Both the position numbers and the translations under genes were made by a program. Under the pieces are notes generated by a model. That model saw only the letters and a list, made by a program, of their open reading frames with translations. It searched no databases and was not told the DNA's origin. DNA of 64,000 bases. It comes from an uncultured Muribaculaceae bacterium (lineage in GTDB: Bacteria > Bacteroidota > Bacteroidia > Bacteroidales > Muribaculaceae). Location of the stretch: positions 1-64,000 of the forward strand of contig CAJTMY010000010.1 of assembly GCA_910577355.1 (NCBI GenBank), read 5' to 3'. Of this stretch, positions 25,030 to 33,154 are shown piece by piece (the first letter of the stretch is position 1; the number at the start of each line of letters is the position of its first letter).

Positions 25030-27726
25030 TTATCCTTTGAGCGCGGCAAGTGATGCACGGTTGGCCGCAAGTTTTGTCATTGTGTCGGATAGCTTTTTGC
25101 GCTCGGCTTCGACTACGGCGGCGGGAGCATTGTTTACGAAGCGCTCATTGGAAAGTTTTTTCTCGATTGATGCTTTGAATCCTTCGAGATATGCGATGTC
25201 TTTTTCGAGGCGGGCGATCTCGGCGTCGAGGTCTATGGATGATGCCAAGGGCACATTGAATTCGATTGTGCCAACCATGAATGCGGTTGCTGCAGCATCT
25301 TTTTCTGCTTCCATCTCGATATCACTGATGTTAGCGAGCTTTTTCACCAATGCGTGTATGGATGATGGTATTGTACCGATAACCTTGAGCGGCAGAGACT
25401 CCTTTGCGGGGATGTTTTTCTTGGCACGGACTGCTCTCACGCCCGATATTATTTCTTTCGCAAGTGCTACGGTGGCATCGAGGTTCATGTCGTATTCCTC
25501 GGCCTGAGGCATGGAGGCATACATGATTGATTCTCCGTCGGCGCGGGTTGTAAGATGCTGCCAAAGCTCTTCGGTGATGAAAGGCATGAAGGGGTGGAGC
25601 ATGCGCAGCAGTGCATCGAAGAATTCGGTGGTGGTTTTCATTGTGCATGAGTCTACGGGCGCGCCGTATGCCGGCTTCACCATCTCGAGATACCACGAGG
25701 AGAATTCGTCCCAGAACAGACGGTATACGCACATGAGTGCCTCGTTGATTCTGAATTTGTCAAACAGATCATTGACTTCGACGACAGTGGCGCTGAGACG
25801 TCCGCAGAACCACTCGACGGCTGTGCGGTTCACCTCGGGCATTTCGATATTGTCGTCCACTGTCCATGTATTGATGAGGCGGAACGCGTTCCATATCTTG
25901 TTGCAGAAGTTACGGCCTTGCTCGCACAGGCGTTCGTCAAACATGATATCGTTTCCGGCGGGTGCGGCAAGCATCATGCCCATGCGTACGCCGTCGGCGC
26001 CGAATCGTTCGATAAGTTCGAGAGGATCAGGCGAGTTGCCGAGAGATTTCGACATTTTGCGACCGAGATTGTCGCGGACAATGCCGGTGAAATATACATT
26101 TTTGAACGGTTCCTTGCCCACATATTCATAACCGGCCATGATCATGCGTGCCACCCAGAAGAATATGATGTCGGGGCCTGTCACCAAGGTGGCGGTAGGA
26201 TAATAATAATTTATCTCGGAATTGCCGGGATTGTTTATTCCGTCGAAAAGTGTTATAGGCCACAGCCACGAGGAGAACCATGTGTCGAGCGCGCCTTCAT
26301 CCTGCCGCAGGTCGGCGGCGGTGAATGTTTCGCATCCGGGCAGTGCGCGGGCTTTGTCGAGCGCTTTTTCGGCTGATTCGGCAACGACAAATTTTTCCTC
26401 GCCGGTAATCGGGTTGGTATAATAATATGCAGGTATGCGGTGCCCCCACCACAGTTGGCGCGATATGCACCAGTCCTGTATATTCTCGAGCCAGTTGCGA
26501 TAGGTGGTCTTGTATTTCTCGGGTACGAAGCGTATCACGTCGTCCATAACGGGCTTGAGCGAGGTCTCTGCAAAATGCTTCATGTCTACGAACCATTGCA
26601 GCGACAGGCGCGGCTCTACAGGTGTTTTCGTGCGTTCCGATAGGCCTACGTTGTTGGTGTAATCCTCCGTTTTTTCGAGCAAGCCGGCTTTGGCGAGATC
26701 CTCGGCGATGGCTTTGCGGCATTCAAAGCGATCCATACCCACGTACATGCTGGCGCATTCGGCCACGGTTGCATCTTCGTTGAAGATGTCTATCGTCTCA
26801 AGGCCATGCTTCTTGCCGAGCATGTTGTCGTTCTTGTCATGGGCCGGTGTAACTTTCAGGCATCCGGTACCGAACTCGATGTCCACGTAACGGTCTTCGA
26901 TGACCGGAATAACACGGCCTACAAGCGGAACGATCACTTTGTGGCCTTTCAGCCATGTATTCTTCGGATCCTTGGGGTTGATACACATGGCGGTATCGCC
27001 CATGATTGTCTCGGGACGTGTGGTGGCCACAAGCGCATAGCGGCGGCCTTTTCCATCTATATGTATCACTTCGCCTTCGGCTGCCGGTGCAGGTGCCGGG
27101 CAATCGTCGGCAAGATAGTAGCGCAGGTAATACAGCTTGGACTGCTCCTGCTCGAAGAACACCTCGTCGTCGCTTATGGCCGTGAGATTCACAGGATCCC
27201 AGTTGACCATGCGCAGGCCGCGATAGATGAGGCCTTTGTCGTAAAGATCGCAGAATACCTTTACTACGGCACAGCTGCGTTCCTCGTCCATGGTGAATGC
27301 AGTACGATCCCAATCGCACGAAGCGCCCAGCTTGCGCAGTTGGCTCAGGATGATGCCGCCATGCTTGCGTGTCCATTCCCATGCATGTTCAAGAAACTGC
27401 TCACGCGTCAGATCCGTTTTCTTTATGCCTTCCGAGGCAAGCTTGGCGATGACTTTCGTCTCGGTTGAAATAGAGGCATGGTCGGTGCCCGGAACCCATA
27501 GGGCATTCATGCCGAGCATACGGGCACGACGCACCAGAATATCCTGTATGGTATTGTTGAGCATATGACCCATATGCAGGACTCCGGTGACATTTGGAGG
27601 AGGAATGACAATCGTATATGGTTGACGGGCATCGGGCACGGAACGGAACAGCTTGTGCTCCATCCAGTATCCGTACCATTTATCTTCGACTTCAGCGGGA
27701 TTGTATACCGTTGCTAACTCTTTCAT
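25030..27726 (-). CDS. valS: Valyl-tRNA synthetase
   Basis: Class Ia aminoacyl-tRNA synthetase charging tRNA-Val. The 898-aa protein carries the HIGH motif as HMGH in PPNVTGVLHMGHMLN and the KMSKS loop in GRKMSKSLGNSPDP. The editing CP1 domain (VATTRPETIMGDTA) lies between them, and a C-terminal coiled-coil tRNA-binding arm covers about the last 65 residues (IARLEKDIAYLEGFKASIEKKL). It has its own promoter and heads a four-gene operon. Confidence 0.98.
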   Translation of the reverse strand: MKELATVYNPAEVEDKWYGYWMEHKLFRSVPDARQPYTIVIPPPNVTGVLHMGHMLNNTIQDILVRRARMLGMNALWVPGTDHASISTETKVIAKLASEGIKKTDLTREQFLEHAWEWTRKHGGIILSQLRKLGASCDWDRTAFTMDEERSCAVVKVFCDLYDKGLIYRGLRMVNWDPVNLTAISDDEVFFEQEQSKLYYLRYYLADDCPAPAPAAEGEVIHIDGKGRRYALVATTRPETIMGDTAMCINPKDPKNTWLKGHKVIVPLVGRVIPVIEDRYVDIEFGTGCLKVTPAHDKNDNMLGKKHGLETIDIFNEDATVAECASMYVGMDRFECRKAIAEDLAKAGLLEKTEDYTNNVGLSERTKTPVEPRLSLQWFVDMKHFAETSLKPVMDDVIRFVPEKYKTTYRNWLENIQDWCISRQLWWGHRIPAYYYTNPITGEEKFVVAESAEKALDKARALPGCETFTAADLRQDEGALDTWFSSWLWPITLFDGINNPGNSEINYYYPTATLVTGPDIIFFWVARMIMAGYEYVGKEPFKNVYFTGIVRDNLGRKMSKSLGNSPDPLELIERFGADGVRMGMMLAAPAGNDIMFDERLCEQGRNFCNKIWNAFRLINTWTVDDNIEMPEVNRTAVEWFCGRLSATVVEVNDLFDKFRINEALMCVYRLFWDEFSSWYLEMVKPAYGAPVDSCTMKTTTEFFDALLRMLHPFMPFITEELWQHLTTRADGESIMYASMPQAEEYDMNLDATVALAKEIISGVRAVRAKKNIPAKESLPLKVIGTIPSSIHALVKKLANISDIEMEAEKDAAATAFMVGTIEFNVPLASSIDLDAEIARLEKDIAYLEGFKASIEKKLSNERFVNNAPAAVVEAERKKLSDTMTKLAANRASLAALKG

Positions 27727-27761
27727 CGCTTGCTGATATGAATAATGACTTATTTAACGTG

Positions 27762-27792
27762 CAAAGTTACGAAAAAGGATATTAACCGCAAT
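27762..27792 (-). promoter_or_regulatory. Promoter for the valS operon
   Basis: Minus-strand ATTG (27789-27792), 19-nt spacer, TAACTTTG (27762-27769); predicted leader of about 30 nt before the valS ATG. No T-box-like structure is visible in the short leader. Confidence 0.75.
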
Positions 27793-27839
27793 GCAAAGAC
27801 TGAAAAAGTTGCGGATGCTATAAAAGTTAAGTGATAATT

Positions 27840-27871
27840 TTTGTGCGGGCGCTACATTTTTTTTAACTTTG
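27840..27871 (+). promoter_or_regulatory. Promoter for patatin-GH13 genes
   Basis: TTTG (27840-27843), 20-nt spacer, TAACTTTG (27864-27871), an exact Bacteroidetes consensus. It predicts initiation about 15 nt before the ATG at 27892 and excludes the longer in-frame TTG start at 27841. Confidence 0.85.
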
Positions 27872-27891
27872 TACTCACAAAAAGCCAATCG

Positions 27892-28716
27892 ATGGATAAG
27901 GAAAAAGAAACAGAGTCGTCCGTAACTGCATCGAAGCGCGTGCGCCTCGGGATAGCCTTATCGGGCGGTGGTGCCCGGGGATTTGCCCATGCCGGAGCTC
28001 TTGCAGCCATTGAAGAAGCAGGCCATAAGCCCGATGTGATGGCCGGTGTAAGTGCCGGCAGCATAGTGGCTGCTCTCTATTCGGCCGGAATAGGTCCGAA
28101 ACAGTTCCTTGAGATCTTTTCGAAAAAAAGCTTTACAAAGCTCGTCGATTTTCGGCCAAGGGGCGGGGGGCTGTTTTCCATGCAGCCGTTTAAAAAATTT
28201 CTTGAGAACAATCTTGGCGGATACCGGAATCTGGAGGAATTGCCGATTCCGGTATATATAGGCGTAACCAATTTCAGCGAAGGAGTATCAGAAGAATTCC
28301 ACACCGGGTCAATTACCGACAGCGTGCTTGCATCATGTGCTATTCCCATTACATTCCCGCCGGTTATCATCAATGATACGGAATATGTAGACGGTGGTGT
28401 ATTGCGGAACCATCCGGCCTGGATCATACGCGACAAATGCGATTATCTTATAGGTGTGAACGTTAGTCCGCTCACACCGAAGAAGCGGGCCGACTCGTTC
28501 TTATCGGTGGCCATGCGCACATATAATCTATGGGCAAAGGCCAATCAGCGCGACGACATGGCTCTATGCGACCTGAACATAGCTCCGCTCGAAATAACCC
28601 ATTACGGCCCCTTCGACCTGCGATATATTAACAATGTATATATGAGCGGATATATCCACACCCGGAAAGCATTGCGAGATGCCGGTCTGTGGCAAAATCC
28701 TCTGCCCATAAAGTAA
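27892..28716 (+). CDS. Patatin-like phospholipase family protein
   Basis: A 274-aa patatin/RssA-type serine acyl hydrolase. The oxyanion hole is SGGGARG (residues 24-30), the nucleophile Ser54 lies in GVSAGS, and the dyad Asp167 lies in YVDGG. There is no signal peptide, so it is probably cytoplasmic or inner-face associated, acting on membrane lipids. The start is the ATG at 27892 because the promoter lies inside the longer frame. The GH13 gene begins immediately at the next base after its stop codon. Confidence 0.9.
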   Translation: MDKEKETESSVTASKRVRLGIALSGGGARGFAHAGALAAIEEAGHKPDVMAGVSAGSIVAALYSAGIGPKQFLEIFSKKSFTKLVDFRPRGGGLFSMQPFKKFLENNLGGYRNLEELPIPVYIGVTNFSEGVSEEFHTGSITDSVLASCAIPITFPPVIINDTEYVDGGVLRNHPAWIIRDKCDYLIGVNVSPLTPKKRADSFLSVAMRTYNLWAKANQRDDMALCDLNIAPLEITHYGPFDLRYINNVYMSGYIHTRKALRDAGLWQNPLPIK

Positions 28717-30432
28717 ATGACTGCCATGGAAAAGATTGACGCGCTCAAACCGGTGATATACCAGCTTCTGCCACGCCTCTTCACCAATTATAATCCGGAT
28801 CCCGAGCCCGACGGAACAATCGAGAGAAACGGTTCCGGCAAGCTCAATCTCATAAGCCCGACCATACTGAAACATATACGTGAACTCGGCGCCACGCATG
28901 TGTGGTACACAGGAGTGATTGAACACGCCCATACACCGGATTATACGCGATACGGAATCCAACGTCATAATCCACATGTAATAAAGGGCAAAGCCGGCAG
29001 CCCATATGCTATCACCGACTATTACGACATAGATCCCGATCTGGCGGTCGATGTCGACAAGCGCGTCGAGGAATTCGAGAGGCTTGTGGCACGCACACAC
29101 AGGGCGGGGCTCAAGGCGATAATCGATTTTGTCCCCAACCATGTCGCCCGTGAATACGCCTCCGACAAGCTTCCCGCAGGAGTGGAGGATCTTGGCCATG
29201 GCGACAACCGCGAGATGTTCTTCTCGCCGACCAATAATTTCTATTATATAACCCGCCAGCAGTTTGCACCGGAAGGGGTGGATCTCGGCAGCGGGCCGGA
29301 TGCCTATGTCGAGTTTCCCGCGAAAGCTTCGGGAGATGACTGCTTCACGGCATTTCCCGGAAAGAACAACTGGTACGACACCATTAAGCTCAACTACGGA
29401 TACGACTACGGCGACCATACCCGCCACTACGATCCCATACCGCCCACATGGATTAAAATGCTGAATATCCTGCGATATTGGACGTCCAAGGGTATCGACG
29501 GCTTCCGCTGCGATATGGCGCACATGGTGCCTGTCGATTTTTGGCGCTGGGCTATTCCGCAGGTGAAGGCTCTGAATCCCGACCTTGTCTTCATTGCCGA
29601 GATATACGAGGTGGGACTGTACCGGCAGTTCATATATACAGCCGGTTTCGACTACCTGTACGACAAGGTGAATCTCTACGATTCGCTGCGTGCGATAGAG
29701 ACCGCCAACCACTCGGCCGCCACACTCACATCATGCTGGCAGACTGTGGACGGTATCGCTCCCCATATGCTCAACTTCCTCGAGAATCACGACGAGCAGC
29801 GCTTTGCGTCGGCGCAATACGCCGGCGATGCCGCACGCGTAATTCCCTCATTGGTGGTAAGCTCTATGATATCCACCGGGCCGTTCATGCTGTATGCCGG
29901 ACAGGAACTCGGCGAGCCGGCCGCAGATGCCGAAGGATACAGCGGTCATGACGGCCGCACCACCATATTCGACTACTGGAGTATACCGACCCTGCGCCGT
30001 TGGCTCAACAACGGACGCTGCGACGGCCCCCTCTCCGGCAAGGAGCATTGGCTGCGCGGGATGTATCGCCGTATCCTCACACTGTGCAACAGCGAGAAGG
30101 CCATCCGTGAGGGCAAGTTCTTTGACCTCATGTATGTGAATTACGACAATCCGCGTCTCGATCCGCACCGTCATTTCACGTTCCTCCGCGCATGTGGCGA
30201 CGACCTGCTGGCAATAGCCGTCAACTTCTCGGATAACGAGGCGAATGCAGAGATAAACATCCCCGCGCATGCTTTGGAATATCTCGGGATACCGCGAGGC
30301 AATGTTCTTGCCACCGATCTGCTGTCCGGGCAGGAATCGGTAAAGACGGTGAGTGATTCCGCTCCGTTCGCCACACACATTCCGGCTCACGGAGCGGTGA
30401 TATGGAAAATCAGGAAATCGAAAATCAAGTGA
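28717..30432 (+). CDS. Intracellular GH13 alpha-amylase family enzyme
   Basis: A 571-aa glycoside hydrolase of clan GH-H without a signal peptide. The conserved regions and catalytic residues are complete: DFVPNHV (137-143), nucleophile Asp266 in GFRCDMAHM, acid/base Glu295 in FIAEIYE, and Asp359 in ENHDEQR. The C-terminal 80 residues form the usual beta-sandwich. It probably hydrolyses or rearranges malto-oligosaccharides or glycogen in the cytoplasm, complementing the GH77 enzyme at 46939-49611. The ATG follows the patatin stop with no gap, which suggests coupled translation. Substrate specificity is not assigned. Confidence 0.9.
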   Translation: MTAMEKIDALKPVIYQLLPRLFTNYNPDPEPDGTIERNGSGKLNLISPTILKHIRELGATHVWYTGVIEHAHTPDYTRYGIQRHNPHVIKGKAGSPYAITDYYDIDPDLAVDVDKRVEEFERLVARTHRAGLKAIIDFVPNHVAREYASDKLPAGVEDLGHGDNREMFFSPTNNFYYITRQQFAPEGVDLGSGPDAYVEFPAKASGDDCFTAFPGKNNWYDTIKLNYGYDYGDHTRHYDPIPPTWIKMLNILRYWTSKGIDGFRCDMAHMVPVDFWRWAIPQVKALNPDLVFIAEIYEVGLYRQFIYTAGFDYLYDKVNLYDSLRAIETANHSAATLTSCWQTVDGIAPHMLNFLENHDEQRFASAQYAGDAARVIPSLVVSSMISTGPFMLYAGQELGEPAADAEGYSGHDGRTTIFDYWSIPTLRRWLNNGRCDGPLSGKEHWLRGMYRRILTLCNSEKAIREGKFFDLMYVNYDNPRLDPHRHFTFLRACGDDLLAIAVNFSDNEANAEINIPAHALEYLGIPRGNVLATDLLSGQESVKTVSDSAPFATHIPAHGAVIWKIRKSKIK

Positions 30433-30458
30433 CAAATCCCCTTAAAATCCCCAATATT

Positions 30459-31403
30459 ATGGATTCCTCATTACCCCCTTTCAAAGTATTCTCCGGCACA
30501 AAGTCGCGCTACATGGCCGAAGAAATTTGCAAAGACCTTGGCGTTGAACTCGGCAAGATGAACATCCAGCGATTCGCCGACGGCGAGTTTGAAGTGTCGT
30601 TTGAAGAATCGGTGCGCGGATGCGAGGTATACCTCGTGCAGAGCACATTCCCCAACAGCGACAACCTGATGGAGCTACTGCTTATGATCGATGCCGCCAA
30701 ACGGGCTTCGGCAAGAACCACCATCGCCGTGATACCTTATTTCGGCTGGGCACGGCAGGACCGCAAGGACAAGCCGCGTGTATCTATCGCAGCCAAGCTC
30801 GTGTCCGACTTGCTCACCGCAGCGGGCGTCGACCGCGTGATCACGATGGATCTCCATGCCGACCAGATCCAGGGCTTCTTCAATGTGCCTGTCGACCATC
30901 TCTATGCATCGTCGGTGTTCATACCCTACATACAGAGTCTCAACCTTGAGGATCTTGTGATCGCTACTCCCGACGTAGGCGGCGCAAAACGCGCCAATTC
31001 GTACGCCAAGTATCTTCAGGTGCCCCTCGTGCTGTGCCACAAGCAGCGCGCCAAGGCCAATGTGGTGGCCACAATGACAGTGATCGGCGATGTGAAGGAC
31101 AAGAACGTGATCCTTATCGACGACATGGTGGATACAGCTGGCACCATATCCAAGGCTGCCGACCTTATGCTCGAGAACGGAGCGAAGAGCGTACGCGCCC
31201 TCGCCTCGCATGCCATAATGAGCGATCCCGCCACACAGCGCGTCAATGATTCAGGCATGGTAGAGATGATCTTTACAAATTCGATCCCTTATACCGGCGG
31301 TTCAAAGAAGGTTACAGTGCTGTCTGTGGCCCGCCTGTTTGCCGATACGATACGCCGTGTGCACTCGCACGAATCCATATCCTCGCAGTATCTTTTCAAA
31401 TAA
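30459..31403 (+). CDS. prs: Ribose-phosphate pyrophosphokinase (PRPP synthetase)
   Basis: Makes PRPP from ribose-5-phosphate and ATP for nucleotide, histidine and tryptophan synthesis. The 314-aa class I enzyme shows FSGTKSRYMAEEIC, the ATP-binding FGWARQDRKDKPR region, the divalent-metal site MDLHADQIQGFF and the PRPP loop ILIDDMVDTAGT. I place the start at the ATG at 30459, the family-typical N-terminus; an in-frame ATG at 30402 would overlap the GH13 gene by 31 nt. It ends at a strong bidirectional terminator. Confidence 0.96.
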   Translation: MDSSLPPFKVFSGTKSRYMAEEICKDLGVELGKMNIQRFADGEFEVSFEESVRGCEVYLVQSTFPNSDNLMELLLMIDAAKRASARTTIAVIPYFGWARQDRKDKPRVSIAAKLVSDLLTAAGVDRVITMDLHADQIQGFFNVPVDHLYASSVFIPYIQSLNLEDLVIATPDVGGAKRANSYAKYLQVPLVLCHKQRAKANVVATMTVIGDVKDKNVILIDDMVDTAGTISKAADLMLENGAKSVRALASHAIMSDPATQRVNDSGMVEMIFTNSIPYTGGSKKVTVLSVARLFADTIRRVHSHESISSQYLFK

Positions 31404-31421
31404 CTGTTAAGACAACTACAT

Positions 31422-31461
31422 AAAAAAAGGGTTGCAGACGTCCTGCCTGCAACCCTTTTTT
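31422..31461. terminator. Bidirectional terminator between prs and the phytase gene
   Basis: Arms GGGTTGCAG (31429-31437) and CTGCAACCC (31447-31455) with a 9-nt loop, preceded by seven A and followed by six T. It can stop both the rightward prs transcript and the leftward phytase transcript. Confidence 0.92.
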
Positions 31462-31480
31462 ATATGAAGCCGCCCGAGGG

Positions 31481-32743
31481 TTATTGTGCCGTGAGGGGCA
31501 GTATCCGGGTGAGGTAGTCGCGCGCCACGCCCCACGGCGTGTAGATTTCGTCGGAGTTGGGCTGCAGAGGCACCGGCCGTTCGTTCACGTCGACGCGTAC
31601 ATAATAGCGGCCTGTCGTGCTCCTGAAAAGTATCATCTGCATGTTGGCCGCCATGGGCACCACATCAAAGTCGCGCCAATGCAGTGCCACCGTGTCGAAG
31701 TAATTGGTGATATAATAGCAGCCCTTGAGCCGCATCAGCGACAGCAGCGGCATCAGAGTCTCGGCGTGGCCGAACCGCAGACAGGCCACCGCCGGATTGG
31801 TGCCGTTGATAAAACCGTCGGTCGTCGTTATGATGTCCTGCACGAGCGCCGATGCTATGTCGGCCGGCACAGACGATACCGTGCTTGCCGTGCGCTGCAG
31901 ATATTGGCGCAGATTGAAGCACGACCACAGCGCGTTGTATTCCTCCCTGGTGAAAAAGCGCGAGGCATTGGGCTCGATGCCCATGCAGCGGCAGCCCGCC
32001 ACCACATAGTACTCGGTGATGGCACAGTCGCGCTCCTCCTCGTCGGAAGCGAACGGGTAGCGCTCGCCCACAGCGCGCCGTATGGCCGTAGTGGGGCAGA
32101 ACCGGTCGAAGTATTCATCGTATGCCGGCTTCCACAGATTGTCCTTACGGAAGTCGAGATAGTCCTGATCTACGTCGAAGGGTCTCATCTGCGCCGAGTT
32201 TACGCGGCCCGTCGAGGTGACGAAGTTGATGCGGTTGTCCATACGGTCGAGCTGATGCACGAAGCAGTACATGCTCATCATCGAGCGCGGCGAATACGAC
32301 GACAGAGCCGACACAGTGGCGCCGTCGGCAAAAATCTCCCCGAAGTTGTAGAACATGCGCGTGGCTATGGCACGCTGCTCGGCCATGCCGAGCGAGTCGA
32401 GCGCGCCCCATTGGTTGCTGCTTCGCTCGATTATAAGATCATTCAGCCGGGCGAGCTGCCTCCCCGCCGCGGTGATGGTGCCGAGCGAGTCGGCCCGCAG
32501 CAGCAGCCGCTGCAATTTGAGGCAGTTGGCCGCCGATGCCGGATAGCGGGCGCCATGCCGCCCCACATGGTTGATGAACACAGGCCGCAGCGAATCAGGA
32601 AACACAGCCGGATTCACCTCGGCGGGATAAGGCGTGAGCGAGCCGTCGCACTGGCTCATCGTGTAGGACGTCGCCGTTGGATCCTGGGCGTTGATCCCCG
32701 GGGCAGCCGCGAGCAATATTAATGCCGATAATAATTTGCGCAT
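31481..32743 (-). CDS. Exported histidine phosphatase, MINPP/phytase type
   Basis: A 420-aa clade-2 histidine phosphatase with signal peptide MRKLLSALILLAAAPGINA. The catalytic RHGARYP motif carries nucleophile His63, and the C-terminal proton donor is HAE (residues 326-328), the variant typical of multiple inositol-polyphosphate phosphatases such as the Bacteroides MINPP, rather than the HD of AppA-type phytases. It probably releases phosphate from dietary phytate in the periplasm or in vesicles. The gene is clearly GC-richer than its neighbours (the 60 bases at 32461-32520 are 70% GC). A -7 box (TACTTTTG, minus, 32778-32785) lies upstream. Confidence 0.88.
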   Translation of the reverse strand: MRKLLSALILLAAAPGINAQDPTATSYTMSQCDGSLTPYPAEVNPAVFPDSLRPVFINHVGRHGARYPASAANCLKLQRLLLRADSLGTITAAGRQLARLNDLIIERSSNQWGALDSLGMAEQRAIATRMFYNFGEIFADGATVSALSSYSPRSMMSMYCFVHQLDRMDNRINFVTSTGRVNSAQMRPFDVDQDYLDFRKDNLWKPAYDEYFDRFCPTTAIRRAVGERYPFASDEEERDCAITEYYVVAGCRCMGIEPNASRFFTREEYNALWSCFNLRQYLQRTASTVSSVPADIASALVQDIITTTDGFINGTNPAVACLRFGHAETLMPLLSLMRLKGCYYITNYFDTVALHWRDFDVVPMAANMQMILFRSTTGRYYVRVDVNERPVPLQPNSDEIYTPWGVARDYLTRILPLTAQ

Positions 32744-32766
32744 GTCGTATGTAAGCTATATCTTTG
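32735..32766 (+). promoter_or_regulatory. Promoter for the TPR gene
   Basis: TTTG (32735-32738), 20-nt spacer, TATCTTTG (32759-32766): an exact consensus match. It overlaps the first codons of the divergent phytase gene. Confidence 0.8.
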
Positions 32767-32777
32767 TAATTATAACG

Positions 32778-32785
32778 CAAAAGTA
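32778..32785 (-). promoter_or_regulatory. -7 box for the phytase gene
   Basis: The minus strand reads TACTTTTG, about 35 nt before the phytase ATG. No matching -33 TTG lies 19-21 nt upstream. It partly interleaves with the divergent TPR promoter, so the two genes may compete for polymerase. Confidence 0.5.
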
Positions 32786-32799
32786 GTAAAAAAAAGTTT

Positions 32800-33036
32800 A
32801 TGGACGATATAAAACGGCAGATAGAAGCACTTACAGCCGAGATCATCAGAGGAAACAACACCCCCGACATCTATTACCGCCGCGGCAGGCTGTATTGGCG
32901 CCTCGGCGAGAGGTCCGCGGCCATGACCGATTTCAACGAGGCCGTGGCACTCGACCCCGCCTCCCCCGCCCGCTCATTCCTTCTTATGGCCAACGATATC
33001 ATGGACTTCTACAACACCGACCTCTACAATCCGTGA
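32800..33036 (+). CDS. Short tetratricopeptide-repeat protein
   Basis: A 78-aa cytoplasmic protein holding a little more than one TPR unit: residues about 22-55 read as a TPR (DIYYRRGRLYWRLGERSAAMTDFNEAVALDP), followed by one more helix ending YNTDLYNP. It has its own consensus promoter, so it is a real short gene rather than a fragment. The partner protein is unknown. It is divergent from the phytase gene and followed by about 60 bp with no evident terminator. Confidence 0.8.
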   Translation: MDDIKRQIEALTAEIIRGNNTPDIYYRRGRLYWRLGERSAAMTDFNEAVALDPASPARSFLLMANDIMDFYNTDLYNP

Positions 33037-33098
33037 CATATACCCCATAGCAGGTATTTATATATAGATCAGCTACCGAAGATTCATTGTTTTCGGGT

Positions 33099-33130
33099 AT
33101 TGTGGCCATTGGTGAGGTGACGTAATTTTG
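33099..33130 (+). promoter_or_regulatory. Promoter for the TonB-receptor operon
   Basis: ATTG (33099-33102), 20-nt spacer, TAATTTTG (33123-33130); predicted start about 20 nt before the GTG at 33155. I saw no convincing Fur-box-like palindrome over it by eye. Confidence 0.75.
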
Positions 33131-33154
33131 CACCCGTAAATCCAAAGGAACACA

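Noticed and set aside
28564..29712. A 382-aa open frame antisense to the GH13 and patatin genes
   Set aside because: It crosses a gene boundary and has no recognisable features; both sense genes have complete catalytic motifs.
31484..32722. A 412-aa open frame exactly antisense to the phytase gene
   Set aside because: It is rich in His and Arg with no domain, starts and ends with the sense gene, and results from the strong codon bias and high GC of the phytase gene.
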